Positions 26,737-35,481 of a stretch of 64,000 bases of DNA are shown piece by piece; position 1 is the stretch's first letter, and each line of letters starts with the position of its first letter. Origin of the DNA: Thermohalobaculum sp039816045 (lineage in GTDB: Bacteria > Pseudomonadota > Alphaproteobacteria > Rhodobacterales > Rhodobacteraceae); the NCBI GenBank assembly GCA_039816045.1, contig JBCBYB010000025.1:1-64000 (forward strand), given 5' to 3'. Below the pieces are notes generated by a model. It saw only the letters and a list, made by a program, of their open reading frames with translations, ran no database searches and had not been told where the DNA came from. A program made the position numbers and the translations under genes.

Positions 26737-27555
26737 TCATGGGGTGCTGCGCTCCATCTGCCCGATTGCATCCAGACGGGCTTGCAGGGCGACGGGGTCC
26801 AGCTTGGGCAGCGCCAGGAAGGCGTCGATGCGCGCCGCCATCCGGTCATAGATGCTCTCGAAGGCGACCCGCGTCAGGTCTGGATCGGCCCGCACCAGGG
26901 TCGGGTCCGGCAGGCCCCAATGGGCGCTGAGCGGGCGTCCTGGCCAGGCCGGGCAGTCGGTGTTGGCGGCGTCGTCGCAGACGGTGAACACATAGTCGAG
27001 CGGCGCTGCATCCGCGCCCTGGAACTCCGCAATATCCTTGGAGCGCAGGGCTGATACGTCGTGCCCGCGGCCCTCAAGCACTTGCAAAGCATAGGCATTT
27101 GGCTTTGCGCGGGGACGCGTGCCGGCGGAAAGCGCGACGAAGCTGTCTCCTCCCCGTTCAGTGAGGATCGCCTCGCCGAAGATTGAGCGCGCGGAGTTGT
27201 GGGTGCAGAGGAACAGCACCCGGCCGCGCTCCGCCGGCGCCTTGGGGCCGAGGCCCGTGCAAAGCTCCGGCCGGCCGCGGCAACAGTCCCCCACGAGGAA
27301 ATCCACCAGCGCGCCCGCTTGGTCGAGATCGATGCGGTAGAGCACCGAGCGCCCTGCCCGCTCCGACGTCACCAGACCGGCCCGCAACAGCGTCGTGACA
27401 TGGACCGAGAGCGTGTTGGCCTTCAGCCCCAGCGCGTCAGCGATCTCGCTCGGTCTCACCCCATCCGGAGTGCGCCGGGCAAGCAGGCGAAACACCGCCA
27501 GCCGCGCGGGATGTCCGAGGGCCATGAGGGCCTGGGCTTGTTGGTCATGATTCAT
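26737..27555 (-). CDS. arsRC: ArsR-ArsC fusion: arsenic repressor with arsenate reductase
   Basis: 272 residues. Residues 1-100 are an ArsR winged helix (LMALGHPARLAVFRLLARRT; LKANTLSVHVTTLLRAGLV) with a Cys cluster DCCRGRPELC near 90-99, suited to bind arsenite. Residues about 110-250 are a low-molecular-weight-phosphatase-type arsenate reductase (VLFLCTHNSARSIFGEAIL, the CX5R P-loop; VFTVCDDAANTDCPAWPG with further redox Cys; LPDPTLV with the acidic residue). Such fusions are known in ars operons. It would bind the palindrome just upstream of its own start and control gapdh and arsJ. The start ATG 27555 is only 1 base from that operator, so the promoter must lie further out or overlap. Confidence 0.92.
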   Translation of the reverse strand: MNHDQQAQALMALGHPARLAVFRLLARRTPDGVRPSEIADALGLKANTLSVHVTTLLRAGLVTSERAGRSVLYRIDLDQAGALVDFLVGDCCRGRPELCTGLGPKAPAERGRVLFLCTHNSARSIFGEAILTERGGDSFVALSAGTRPRAKPNAYALQVLEGRGHDVSALRSKDIAEFQGADAAPLDYVFTVCDDAANTDCPAWPGRPLSAHWGLPDPTLVRADPDLTRVAFESIYDRMAARIDAFLALPKLDPVALQARLDAIGQMERSTP

Positions 27556-27556
27556 A

Positions 27557-27576
27557 AATTCATGTATTCATGAATT
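27557..27576. promoter_or_regulatory. Putative ArsR operator
   Basis: AATTCATGTATTCATGAATT is a nearly perfect 20-base palindrome directly abutting the arsRC start codon. An AT-rich inverted repeat containing ATTCAT half-sites is typical for ArsR-family operators. Confidence 0.75.
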
Positions 27577-27719
27577 CTCGACAGAGTTCAAGCCCAATGC
27601 GTTGTTGCAGCACTCCCAAGTTGACGACACAAGGATCACCGCAGACGCCTCGGGCGCGAGACCGACAAGCGCCAGGAAGCCGTCGACATGCCGCACACGT
27701 TCTGGCGCCTGATGCGCCG

Positions 27720-27885
27720 GTGGGAGCGGGATGGTGCGCACCTCACCGGCCCAGGTTCGTTTCATCACAGAAACACATGCGGTTGCGCGCCCTCGATCGG
27801 CTTGTGCCGCCATGCCTCGATCTTGGCGTCGATCTTCTTGTTCAGCTTCGAGACCGTGCTCGGGCTCACCCGCATGCCCCAGAGC
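27720..27885 (-). mobile_element. IS256-family transposase remnant
   Basis: The minus-strand frame reads GMRVSPSTVSKLNKKIDAKI...IEGAQPHVFL and, after a frame change near 27765, VMKRTWAGEVR. These match consecutive blocks around the second catalytic Asp region of IS256 transposases (usual order ...VYLDGIVMKRTWAGEV). The Asp-containing bit is lost at the break. Surrounding sequence (27577-28331) shows no further recognisable gene. Dead fragment. Confidence 0.7.
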
Positions 27886-28331
27886 GCCTCGCGCCGAGGT
27901 GATCCCTGTTCCGCGCCGCGTCGATCTGGATCACCTGGCCCGTCACGCACAAACAGTTTGCGTCGAAAACCTCGAAGGGGCAGTCCAATTCTTGAACATG
28001 AAGTGGTATTGGCTTGTGATCGCCTCAATCCTGTTTCATCTGTGGATAGTCCCGGTGATGCAAGGTCCCTGATAGCTTGGGCCTGTGATCGGGTGCGGTC
28101 ATCGGTCAGGCCTCGCAGGTGCGGCGCCAGAGATGCCGCGGGGCGGGTCCATATCAATCTCAGCGGGCTTTGACGCCCTTTGAATCAGTCTGGTTTTCCC
28201 GACCCCGATCTTCTCGATCGTTTGCCCTTGCTGTTCGCCGACCTCCTCACATCTCCCGTCGTACCGCTATCGCCAACCTGGCACATTCCGATGCCGTCGG
28301 GAGAGCACACCCAATCCATCAATCGCGACGT

Positions 28332-29243
28332 TCACATCACTCGCGGCTTGATCGAGCGTATCCCCTTAAACCTATCGGCGATGAATTCTGTGAAGGCGCG
28401 CACGCGTGGCGGAGGAATGCGGGAAGGCGAGCGCACCGCGTAGATCCCCCACTCAGGCAGCACGGTGTGGTCCGGCAGAACCTCGGTCAACTCCCCAGCC
28501 TCAAGGTGGTCCACCACCTCCCATCGGCATTTTCGCGCGATGCCCATGCCCGAGAGTGCAGCCTCAGTGATAGCCTCCGCGAGGTTGGTATTAAAGCTGC
28601 CGGAGACCTTTACATCCTCGATCTGCGTGTCTGGCCCTCGTGTGGTCCAGAGGCGAACATCAGAACGGATCAAACAATTGTGGCAGCGCAGTTCAGTCGG
28701 GACGGATGGCGTCCCATTGCGTGCAAGATAACCGGGGGATGCGACCATAATGCGGGCGCTCTCCCCAATCTTGCGCATCTTCAAGGTCGAAGGGGAGACC
28801 TCACCGAGGCGGATCGCGAGATCGAACCCGTTCTCGACGATGTCGAAGGCACTGTCGCTCAGGTGAAGCTGCAAGGAGAGCTTGGGGTGCGTTTCCAGGA
28901 ACTCCGCGACATGAGGCGCGATGTGCTTGCGCCCGAATGAGGCAGAGCTTGCGACGCGCAGTTCTCCGCTCACAGTTGCCGGGTCGTTCTGGAGATCCGA
29001 GAATGCGTCCTCGATATCTTCAAGGATGCGCCTTGCATGACCGAGGAAGATCTCGCCATCCACCGAGAGGGAAACGGTTCTGGTCGTGCGGTGCAGGAGC
29101 TGCACGCCAACGGCCGCTTCGAGGTCTTGGATCCGCTGGGTTGCGGCTGTCCTCGAGAGGCCGAGCTCGGCTCCCGCCTTCCCGATCGCCCCCAAGGCGA
29201 CGACACGCAAAAAGAGTTCGAGCGACTTCGGATCCAGGCTCAT
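28332..29243 (-). CDS. LysR-family transcriptional regulator
   Basis: 303 residues from ATG 29243 (MSLDPKSLELFLRVVALGAI); the open frame reaches 29294 without a start signal. Helix-turn-helix at about 18-37 (IGKAGAELGLSRTAATQRIQ), followed by the two-lobed effector domain (GELRVASSASFGRKHIAPHV; SGMGIARKCRWEVVDHLEAG), as in the CrgA/DsdC-like group. It is divergent from the DUF4437 gene, 109 bases away, so that gene is its most likely target. A TATAGTATATCC element at about 29259-29270 lies just upstream of its start and could be a LysR-box or -10 element. Confidence 0.88.
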   Translation of the reverse strand: MSLDPKSLELFLRVVALGAIGKAGAELGLSRTAATQRIQDLEAAVGVQLLHRTTRTVSLSVDGEIFLGHARRILEDIEDAFSDLQNDPATVSGELRVASSASFGRKHIAPHVAEFLETHPKLSLQLHLSDSAFDIVENGFDLAIRLGEVSPSTLKMRKIGESARIMVASPGYLARNGTPSVPTELRCHNCLIRSDVRLWTTRGPDTQIEDVKVSGSFNTNLAEAITEAALSGMGIARKCRWEVVDHLEAGELTEVLPDHTVLPEWGIYAVRSPSRIPPPRVRAFTEFIADRFKGIRSIKPRVM

Positions 29244-29352
29244 TATTCTCCCAGGGCGTATAGTATATCCGCTCCAGCCCCAATTATCCAACACGTGCTC
29301 TCATCTATCTCCACAGGTGTTGGAGTGTCCACACAGGCAAGGATGGATGATA

Positions 29353-30192
29353 ATGCGCATACTGCTCTCTACGGTCTTCCTGGCTTCGGCCATCGCTGGC
29401 GGCGCAGTGCATGCCGAGCCTACGGTGGAGGTGGTGACGCGTGACGACTTCGAGCTGATCCCGCTCAATCCGCTGCGAGGCGATGCCAGCCCGAAGGCTG
29501 GTGTACTGTGGGGCGATCTTCGTCAGGATGTCCCGACGGGCCCCCTCATTCAGTTCGCCGATGGCTTCTCCTCACCGCCCCATATTCACAACATCACCTA
29601 CCGAGCCGTGGTGATCGAAGGAGCTGTTCACAACGACGATCCGGACGCTGCGATGTTCTGGATGGAGCCCGGATCGTATTGGACGCAGCCGGCAGGGGAG
29701 ACGCACATCACGGCGGTGGGACCCGGCGGCGGCATGGCGTTTCTCGAGATCGAGTCTGGCCCCTATCTGGTGCAACCCGCCGAAGAGGAGTTCGACAACG
29801 GCGAGCGGCCTGTGAATATCGAGGCGCGCAACGTCGTTTGGCTGACGGCGGAGGACACCACCTGGGTGATCGATGATGGAGAGAACGCGGACCCAGAAAT
29901 CGCGTTCCTTTGGGGTCAACCATCGGATGGCCAGCGCAACGGGACTTTCCTTCGACTGCCCGTCGGCCATCAGTCTCGCCTGGAGACCAGTGGGGCAGCG
30001 CTGAAGATGGTGCTGGTCGCGGGCGCCCTTGAGCACGCCTCCGGCGAACTTGCCCGCGTGCGCAGCCTGACACCGGGGAGCTACATCGGCTCGACGGGGG
30101 ATGTCGCTCATGACATTGCCTGTATCAGCACCGAGCCTTGCCTGCTCTATGTCAGTGCGACTGGCACCTACCAAGTGACGAGTGCCCAGTGA
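29353..30192 (+). CDS. Exported DUF4437 cupin-like protein
   Basis: 279 residues from ATG 29353 (ATG 29347 also possible), with AAGGA nine bases upstream. Residues 1-19 (MRILLSTVFLASAIAGGAVH) are a Sec signal peptide ending AVHA. Two cupin-type barrels follow; the first has the metal-site pattern SSPPHIHNITYRAVVIEG and later YWTQPAGETHI. DUF4437 proteins are bicupins of unknown activity. Gene is divergent from the LysR regulator and followed after 30 bases by a nucleotide cyclase. Catalytic or ligand-binding role cannot be chosen from sequence. Confidence 0.78.
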   Translation: MRILLSTVFLASAIAGGAVHAEPTVEVVTRDDFELIPLNPLRGDASPKAGVLWGDLRQDVPTGPLIQFADGFSSPPHIHNITYRAVVIEGAVHNDDPDAAMFWMEPGSYWTQPAGETHITAVGPGGGMAFLEIESGPYLVQPAEEEFDNGERPVNIEARNVVWLTAEDTTWVIDDGENADPEIAFLWGQPSDGQRNGTFLRLPVGHQSRLETSGAALKMVLVAGALEHASGELARVRSLTPGSYIGSTGDVAHDIACISTEPCLLYVSATGTYQVTSAQ

Positions 30193-30222
30193 TGAAGGCG
30201 GACTTGGCCACTGCACATAAGC

Positions 30223-31575
30223 GTGGCTGAGCGCGTGGACCAGACTTTGGGTTCCGATTTCGCCCGTGAAGAGCGGGCAAGCCTCACATACATGTTCCGG
30301 GGGCGGGTCTTGATGCTTGCCCTCCTTGCGCTCTGGGTCGTCGTCACCCTGCCGTTGGAGCGGTCGGTCTCATATCTTGCCGCTCTCCTTCTGTTCTTTC
30401 TATTTGGCGCAATCCCCTATCTGCTCGTGACCCTTGGCCGGAGCGGGACGGCGACAATCGCCCTCTTCTTGCTGCTCGACGCATCGGTCCTCAGCTACTT
30501 GCTGATCGTGCCCAATCCCTACGGTCTCGAGGGGTGGACACCGCAAATGAACTTGCGGGCCCCTGGTTTCCTCTATCTCGGGCTGTTCCTCGTCTACATG
30601 GCGCTCAGTTACAAGCCGGCGCTCGTTGTCTGGGCCGGGATCGCGGCCGTCCTCTCCTGGAGTGCTGGATATCTCTGGGTCGTCAGCTTGCCCGAAACCC
30701 GCTTCTTCTCCTCGCGCGATGTGCTCGATGCGGGTCTCAGCCTCGAGGCTGCGCTCGACCGGGTACTCGACCCAAATGCGGTCGGCTTTGCGCGCCTCGT
30801 AAACCAGGTGGTGTTTCTGGCATCTGTGACGCTGATCCTGACCCTGACCGTCTGGCGATCGCGCCAGCTCGTCTTGCGACAGGTGGCAACAGAGCGCCAG
30901 CGCTCCGCGCTCTCGCGCTATTTCTCGCCGAACCTTGTGCGCGAGTTGACAGCGAGCGGTCGGTCGCTCGGCGAACCGAAAGTCCAACCGGTCGCGGTGC
31001 TTTTTGCCGACATGGTGGGGTTCACGGCAGTCTCCGAGCGACTTACGCCAGGGGAGCTTATCGCCCTTCTCCGCGATTTTCACGGCAGGCTCGCCCGCAT
31101 CGCGCTCCACCATGGCGGCACCATCGACAAGTACATCGGCGATGCGATCATGCTGCACTTCGGGACACCAGAACCGCGCGATGACGACGCCGCGCGCGCC
31201 CTGCGCTGTGCCGCCGACATGCTTGCCGAGATGGATCGTTGGAACGCGGCACGGGCGACCGAGGGCCTTGACCCTATCGGCATAGGCATCGGCTTGCACT
31301 ATGGCGACGTGATCGTCGGCAATATCGGAGATGAGCGCCGTCTTGAATACACGGTGCTGGGCGACACGGTGAACGTTGCCAGCAGGCTCGAAGCACTCAC
31401 CCGTGTGCTTGACGTGCCCTTCGTGACCAGCGAGCCGCTCATCCAGGCCGCGACCCGCGCAGGGGCCATCCCGGAACAGATCTTGCTGGGACTGCAGCCG
31501 GGGCAAGCCGAACATGTGCGGGGCCGCGTGGAACCTGTCGGTCTATGGTACTCCAGGGTGGAGCGCCCCCACTGA
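30223..31575 (+). CDS. Membrane-bound class III adenylate/guanylate cyclase
   Basis: 450 residues from GTG 30223. About six membrane segments lie in residues 25-215 (VLMLALLALWVVVTLPLE; LAALLLFFLFGAIPYLLVTL; VVFLASVTLILTLTVW), then a linker and a class III catalytic domain (about 250-420). Metal-binding Asp residues are present in VLFADMVGF and IGDAIMLHFG; the substrate Lys in DKYIGD and the transition-state Asn/Arg in NVASRLE are kept. Thr before LGDTVN favours ATP as substrate. Expected product is cAMP. The sensor part is a membrane bundle without a recognised ligand domain. Nothing nearby identifies the cAMP target. Confidence 0.88.
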   Translation: MAERVDQTLGSDFAREERASLTYMFRGRVLMLALLALWVVVTLPLERSVSYLAALLLFFLFGAIPYLLVTLGRSGTATIALFLLLDASVLSYLLIVPNPYGLEGWTPQMNLRAPGFLYLGLFLVYMALSYKPALVVWAGIAAVLSWSAGYLWVVSLPETRFFSSRDVLDAGLSLEAALDRVLDPNAVGFARLVNQVVFLASVTLILTLTVWRSRQLVLRQVATERQRSALSRYFSPNLVRELTASGRSLGEPKVQPVAVLFADMVGFTAVSERLTPGELIALLRDFHGRLARIALHHGGTIDKYIGDAIMLHFGTPEPRDDDAARALRCAADMLAEMDRWNAARATEGLDPIGIGIGLHYGDVIVGNIGDERRLEYTVLGDTVNVASRLEALTRVLDVPFVTSEPLIQAATRAGAIPEQILLGLQPGQAEHVRGRVEPVGLWYSRVERPH

Positions 31576-31589
31576 CGTGGTGCATGCGC

Positions 31590-31763
31590 CATGCGAACGA
31601 CAAGACGACCCGCCTTGCGGACCGGGTCCGGACGCTGCTCGCAGCCAAGCCGTTCCGGCGCGTCTCGGTCGCGCTCGCCAACAAGCGCGCACGGATCGCG
31701 TGGGTCCTGCTGACGACAGGAGACCTACCGACCGGAGGTCCGGGCCGCCTGAGCACTGGCTGA
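31590..31763 (+). mobile_element. IS110-family transposase C-terminal fragment
   Basis: The frame RLADRVRTLLAAKPFRRVSV then ALANKRARIAWVLLTTGDL matches the C-terminal end of IS110-type transposases (usual VALANKMARIAWALL). Nothing upstream of the element is left, and the cyclase gene stops only 15 bases before. From here to 32010 no intact gene is seen. Confidence 0.65.
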
Positions 31764-32181
31764 CCGGGTACATGAGATGGCCAAGGCCGTCGAGGATGCG
31801 TGACGATCGAGCCGACGACGAGGAGACCCCGTGTGGACCAACGCGCTCTTCAAGCGCTGCCCTTTGAGAAGGGCCTTGTCGGCGGATGCCCATCACGGCC
31901 AGCGGCGGGAAGAGCGCCGCAGTAGACCGGTGGTCCATCAACTCCGCGGACCAGCCAGAGCCCGACGGGCGTGCGCGCGATCTTCGGTGGCAGGACCTTG
32001 GCTGCGGCGGTCACCCCGCGTCCTCCGACGCATCAGGGAACACGAGGCGTCGAACCGCCTCAGCTTGCCGTTCGAGCGCACCCAGCTTGTCCAGGCTCTC
32101 GGCATCACCGCAGGCGCGCAACCGCTCGACCGTGCGTGTGAGGTGGTCGGCCTTCTCGTTGATTTTCTTCGGCGCAAAGCT

Positions 32182-32625
32182 TTAGCCTGAGCCCGCTCGG
32201 TTCGCGGGGCCGAAGGTCTCAAGATACCAATGCAGCGCCACCGCGTGCCACGGGCTGACCTTCCACGCCCGCACGCCGGCATTGGATCGCATCCAGCTCA
32301 GCACCATCTCGCGGCGCTTGTCCGGGGGATGCTCAATCACCCGCGCAATGTTCCAGACGGTGGCGTAGCTCGGCCAAAGGTTGCGGCGCTCGCCCTCGGC
32401 CTTCTCAAGCACGGAATGGCGGAGCGCGGCCAACCCGTCGGCCGTCATCCAATCGAGATCGCGCTCAAGGCGGCGCAAGAAGGCGTCGTGCTTGTCCGCT
32501 TTGGTGTTCCGGGCCTTGCGGAGCCCGTCCTCCGTCAGGGGCGCGATCAGATGCTCCCGCACCCGCACGATGCTCCGCTTGGGCTCCCTGGGCGCGTCAA
32601 TGGTCTCTGCAATCCCACTGCTCAT
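32182..32625 (-). CDS. Hypothetical protein, possibly truncated by a TAA
   Basis: 147 residues from ATG 32625 (MSSGIAETIDAPREPKRSIV). Soluble, charged, with WPSYATVWNIARVIEHPPDK and SWMRSNAGVRAWKVSPWHAV as the most distinctive parts. No family recognised; it resembles small helper proteins of phages or plasmids in style only. After the TAA at 32182-32184 the same frame stays open for 56 further codons with coding-like sequence (INEKADHLTRTVERLRACGD) to a TGA at 32011, and no start codon begins that part. The gene may therefore have lost its 3' third to a nonsense change. Upstream (32626-32820) are three inverted repeats, possible operators for it. Confidence 0.5.
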   Translation of the reverse strand: MSSGIAETIDAPREPKRSIVRVREHLIAPLTEDGLRKARNTKADKHDAFLRRLERDLDWMTADGLAALRHSVLEKAEGERRNLWPSYATVWNIARVIEHPPDKRREMVLSWMRSNAGVRAWKVSPWHAVALHWYLETFGPANRAGSG

Positions 32626-32768
32626 TGCTGCCTCGCTTTGCGGCCTGCCCTCCGTCCGATGCGATGTGCTTGGGGGCCTTAAGGGGGTTCACTTCCGTTC
32701 CCTTCCCTTCTGGGCGTGACTTACCGTGACAGAACGGGGGCGCATCGGTGCGATCGGTTGCGAACACT

Positions 32769-32809
32769 TGCGCACGCGTGCGCATGAGTAACATCTGTCA
32801 CGCGTGACA
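32769..32809. promoter_or_regulatory. Two perfect palindromes upstream of the hypothetical gene
   Basis: TGCGCACGCGTGCGCA (32769-32784, 16 bases) and TGTCACGCGTGACA (32796-32809, 14 bases) share the core ACGCGT. A half-site CCGTGACAG lies at about 32725. They sit 150-190 bases upstream of the minus-strand hypothetical gene start and look like binding sites of a dimeric regulator. The 300 bases to the right (32810-33109) hold no recognisable intact gene. Confidence 0.55.
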
Positions 32810-33109
32810 GTTACGGAGGCCGGCCCGCGCGCACCGCTCCAATCTGGCGCGGCCCTCGAAAGCGCCGGTCGAGGTCAACCGTGTCGATCGAGCCGTCCGG
32901 CAGAAGCCGGAGCTCGGACACGATCTGCAACAGGATCTCGCGCCGCCCGACTCCGCCACGTGGGCGCTTGCAGCGAGGACATCGACTGACGCGCGCCCGC
33001 AAGCGCGACAAAACACTCTTCAAGCAGCGCGCCACCGCCAAGTAGATCGATGAGCGCTGGAACCTGCTGACCACGGCCCTCTGCGGCGTCGACGGTCACC
33101 CACAAGACA

Positions 33110-34636
33110 TTACCGAGCGCCATCATAGCCGAACGGCGTTCGGGGGGGATCGACTGTTTCGACCCAAACCGCCTTCGGTCGGCTATAAGCCGAAAGGCCA
33201 TCAGATCCGCTCGATCTGCCAAACCCCGACAGGCACGAACCGCCAAACGGGGCTGAGACGTGGATCGTCTTATAGCTGTTGATCCAAAAGGTGCCGGCAC
33301 GCACCGCTGCGGCAACCCGGTGAGCACGACCGACATCTTTCGTCCAAACCGCGCCCGCCAAACCGAAGTCGCTGTCGTTCGCAATCGCGATGGCCTCCGC
33401 CTCGTTGTCGAACGGGATGAGCGCGACCACAGGCCCGAAGATTTCCTCTTGTGCCGCACGTGCCCTCGGGGCCAGACCATCCAGGATCGTCGGTGGTACG
33501 AACAGCCCCCCTTCCGGAGCACTTCCGCAGAGCAGGCGCGCTCCGTCTGCCTCGGCTTCCGTCAACATGGCGCGAACCCGCATGGCCTGGGCCCTGTTGC
33601 CGACGGGCCCAATCTCGGTTTGGTCATCCAGCGGATCGCCGATCGTCAGCCGTCCCATCCCAGCGGCGACGCGCTCCCGGAACTCCGCCAAAACGTCTCG
33701 CTGCACCAAGAGGCGCGATCCGGCGACGCAACTCTGCCCGGCACCGGCGAAGATCGCGGCCTGAGCGCCCTTGGCAGCTGCCGAAAGATCAGCATCAGAG
33801 AACACGATGTTGGCGGACTTCCCGCCAAGCTCCATGATCGTTTCCTTGAGGCAAGCCCCTGCGGCGGCGGCGACTTTGCGGCCAGTCTCCGGCGATCCGA
33901 CAAAGACAACCTTGGCAACCTCAGGCGCTTCAATCGCCGCACTGCCCGCGGTTGGCCCGAGCCCCGCCAACACGTTCACAAGGCCGCGCGGCAGCCCGGC
34001 GCGCTCCGCGATCGAGACAAGTGCCACGGTGGTGGTCGGGGTCAACTCGGAGGGTTTGATGACCACGCCGTTGCCGGCCGCTATTGCGGGCGCGATCTGC
34101 CAGCCCGCGGTGAAGACCGGTGCGTTCCAGGGGGTGATTTGAAAGACCACGCCAACCGGTTCGCGAAGGGTATAGACGAGATGGCCTGAGGGGACCGGGA
34201 TCACCTCACCATGCGCCTTATCGGCCCAGCCGGCGTAGTAGGCAAACATCTCCGCCACTTTCGCGACTTCGACGCGGCAATCACGAATCGGCTTGCCAGC
34301 TGACAAAGCCTCCAGTTTGGCGAGTGCTTCGGCGCGATCCGTGATTGCGGCGGAGATCGCCTGCATAACCATGCCGCGGTCGTGGTGGCTGCGCTGGCTC
34401 CACCACTCTGCCTGGGCGCGCGCAGCGACCGCGGCCGCGTCTGCAGCAAGGCTCCCCCCCGCGTCGCGGTACTCTGTCAGGGGCGTGTCGGTGAAAGGGT
34501 CAACAATCTCGACCACATCGCCATCGCCATGCCGTATCGCACCATCGACCCAACTCGCGGGACGATCGCCCAAATCAAAGCTCTGCATCAGGTCATGGAA
34601 CAGGGCCGCGCGCTGATCGGGAGTTGCCACAGTCAC
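33110..34636 (-). CDS. NAD(P)-dependent aldehyde dehydrogenase
   Basis: 508 residues from GTG 34636, which overlaps the stop of the upstream dehydrogenase gene (GTGA). Catalytic Glu in ETIMELGGKSANIVF and Cys in FAGAGQSCVAGSRL are in place; the substrate-anchoring Asn is in FQITPWNAPVFTAGWQIAPA and the nucleotide region VVFVGSPETGRKVAAAAG is normal. Similar to betaine-aldehyde, semialdehyde and aromatic aldehyde dehydrogenases; the exact substrate cannot be assigned. As the last gene of a four-gene operon with a Zn-amidase, GNAT and a beta-hydroxyacid dehydrogenase, it probably oxidises a semialdehyde released from the imported compound. Confidence 0.85.
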   Translation of the reverse strand: MTVATPDQRAALFHDLMQSFDLGDRPASWVDGAIRHGDGDVVEIVDPFTDTPLTEYRDAGGSLAADAAAVAARAQAEWWSQRSHHDRGMVMQAISAAITDRAEALAKLEALSAGKPIRDCRVEVAKVAEMFAYYAGWADKAHGEVIPVPSGHLVYTLREPVGVVFQITPWNAPVFTAGWQIAPAIAAGNGVVIKPSELTPTTTVALVSIAERAGLPRGLVNVLAGLGPTAGSAAIEAPEVAKVVFVGSPETGRKVAAAAGACLKETIMELGGKSANIVFSDADLSAAAKGAQAAIFAGAGQSCVAGSRLLVQRDVLAEFRERVAAGMGRLTIGDPLDDQTEIGPVGNRAQAMRVRAMLTEAEADGARLLCGSAPEGGLFVPPTILDGLAPRARAAQEEIFGPVVALIPFDNEAEAIAIANDSDFGLAGAVWTKDVGRAHRVAAAVRAGTFWINSYKTIHVSAPFGGSCLSGFGRSSGSDGLSAYSRPKAVWVETVDPPRTPFGYDGAR

Positions 34637-35481
34637 AGCGCAACCCTCGCGATTTCATTGAAATCGGATGCGTCAGGCAAACGGTTCGCGCTCTCCGCCC
34701 AAAGCTCTGCGATGGGGCTGAACGCAGGTGTCGGGACGCCGGTCTCGGTGGCGAGGGCAGCGGCGAGGGCGACATCCTTGCGCATGAGGCCCATGGTGAA
34801 GCCGCTGTCGAAGCGATCCGAGAGGATCCAACGCGGGAAGTTGACCTCGCTCACCGCGCTCCGCCCAGAGCCCGCATTGATCCCCTCAAGGAGTTTCTCT
34901 GGCTCGACGCCGGCGGCGGCAGCGATGCGGACGGCCTCTGCCACCAGCGAGATATTTGCAGCACAGAGCATGTTGTTCGCGATCTTTGCAGCATGCCCGG
35001 CGCCAGCCCCTCCGACATGAACGACCTTGGCAGTCAATCGATCAATCACCGGATGGATCTGAGCGAGGACAGAGGCATCGCCGCCCACAAGCATGGTCAT
35101 CGATCCCGAGCGCGCGCCTGTGGGGCCACCGCTGACCGGCGCATCCAGAAAGGACCAACCGGCAGCGGCGGCCTTGTGCGCGATGGCGCGGGAGGTCCCG
35201 GGCTCGGAGGTTGTCGTGTCCAGCACCACTGTGCCTTTGGTGAGGGCCGGCTCGGCCTCCGCTACGACTGCCTCCACCGCTGCAGCGTTCGGCAAGGACA
35301 GGACCACAACATCCTGTGCTGCCGCCTCGACCAGAGAAGAGGCGATGGTCAAGCCGGCGGTCGCAGCCCTTTGCCGAGCCTGTGGTTCCGCATCCCAGCA
35401 CACGGCTCCGGTTCCAGTCTCCGCGAGCCGTCGGGCCATGGCATATCCCATGCGCCCACAACCGATCAGTCCGATGTTCAC
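34633..35481 (-). CDS. 3-hydroxyisobutyrate/beta-hydroxyacid dehydrogenase family protein
   Basis: 282 residues from GTG 35481, with AGGAGGG spaced seven bases upstream and overlapping the GNAT stop by GTGA. Rossmann motif GLIGCGRMGYAMARRL at the N-terminus, substrate-binding LDAPVSGGPTGARSG near 120, catalytic Lys in GHAAKIANNML near 170. Members interconvert beta-hydroxy acids and semialdehydes with NAD(P). Paired with the downstream aldehyde dehydrogenase it would form an alcohol to aldehyde to acid sequence. Substrate unknown. Confidence 0.85.
   Translation of the reverse strand: MNIGLIGCGRMGYAMARRLAETGTGAVCWDAEPQARQRAATAGLTIASSLVEAAAQDVVVLSLPNAAAVEAVVAEAEPALTKGTVVLDTTTSEPGTSRAIAHKAAAAGWSFLDAPVSGGPTGARSGSMTMLVGGDASVLAQIHPVIDRLTAKVVHVGGAGAGHAAKIANNMLCAANISLVAEAVRIAAAAGVEPEKLLEGINAGSGRSAVSEVNFPRWILSDRFDSGFTMGLMRKDVALAAALATETGVPTPAFSPIAELWAESANRLPDASDFNEIARVAL

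Noticed and set aside
32811..33109. Possible serine-recombinase remnant (minus strand, ILLQIVSELRLLPDGSIDTV)
   Set aside because: Resemblance is faint, needs frame changes, and no catalytic part is present.
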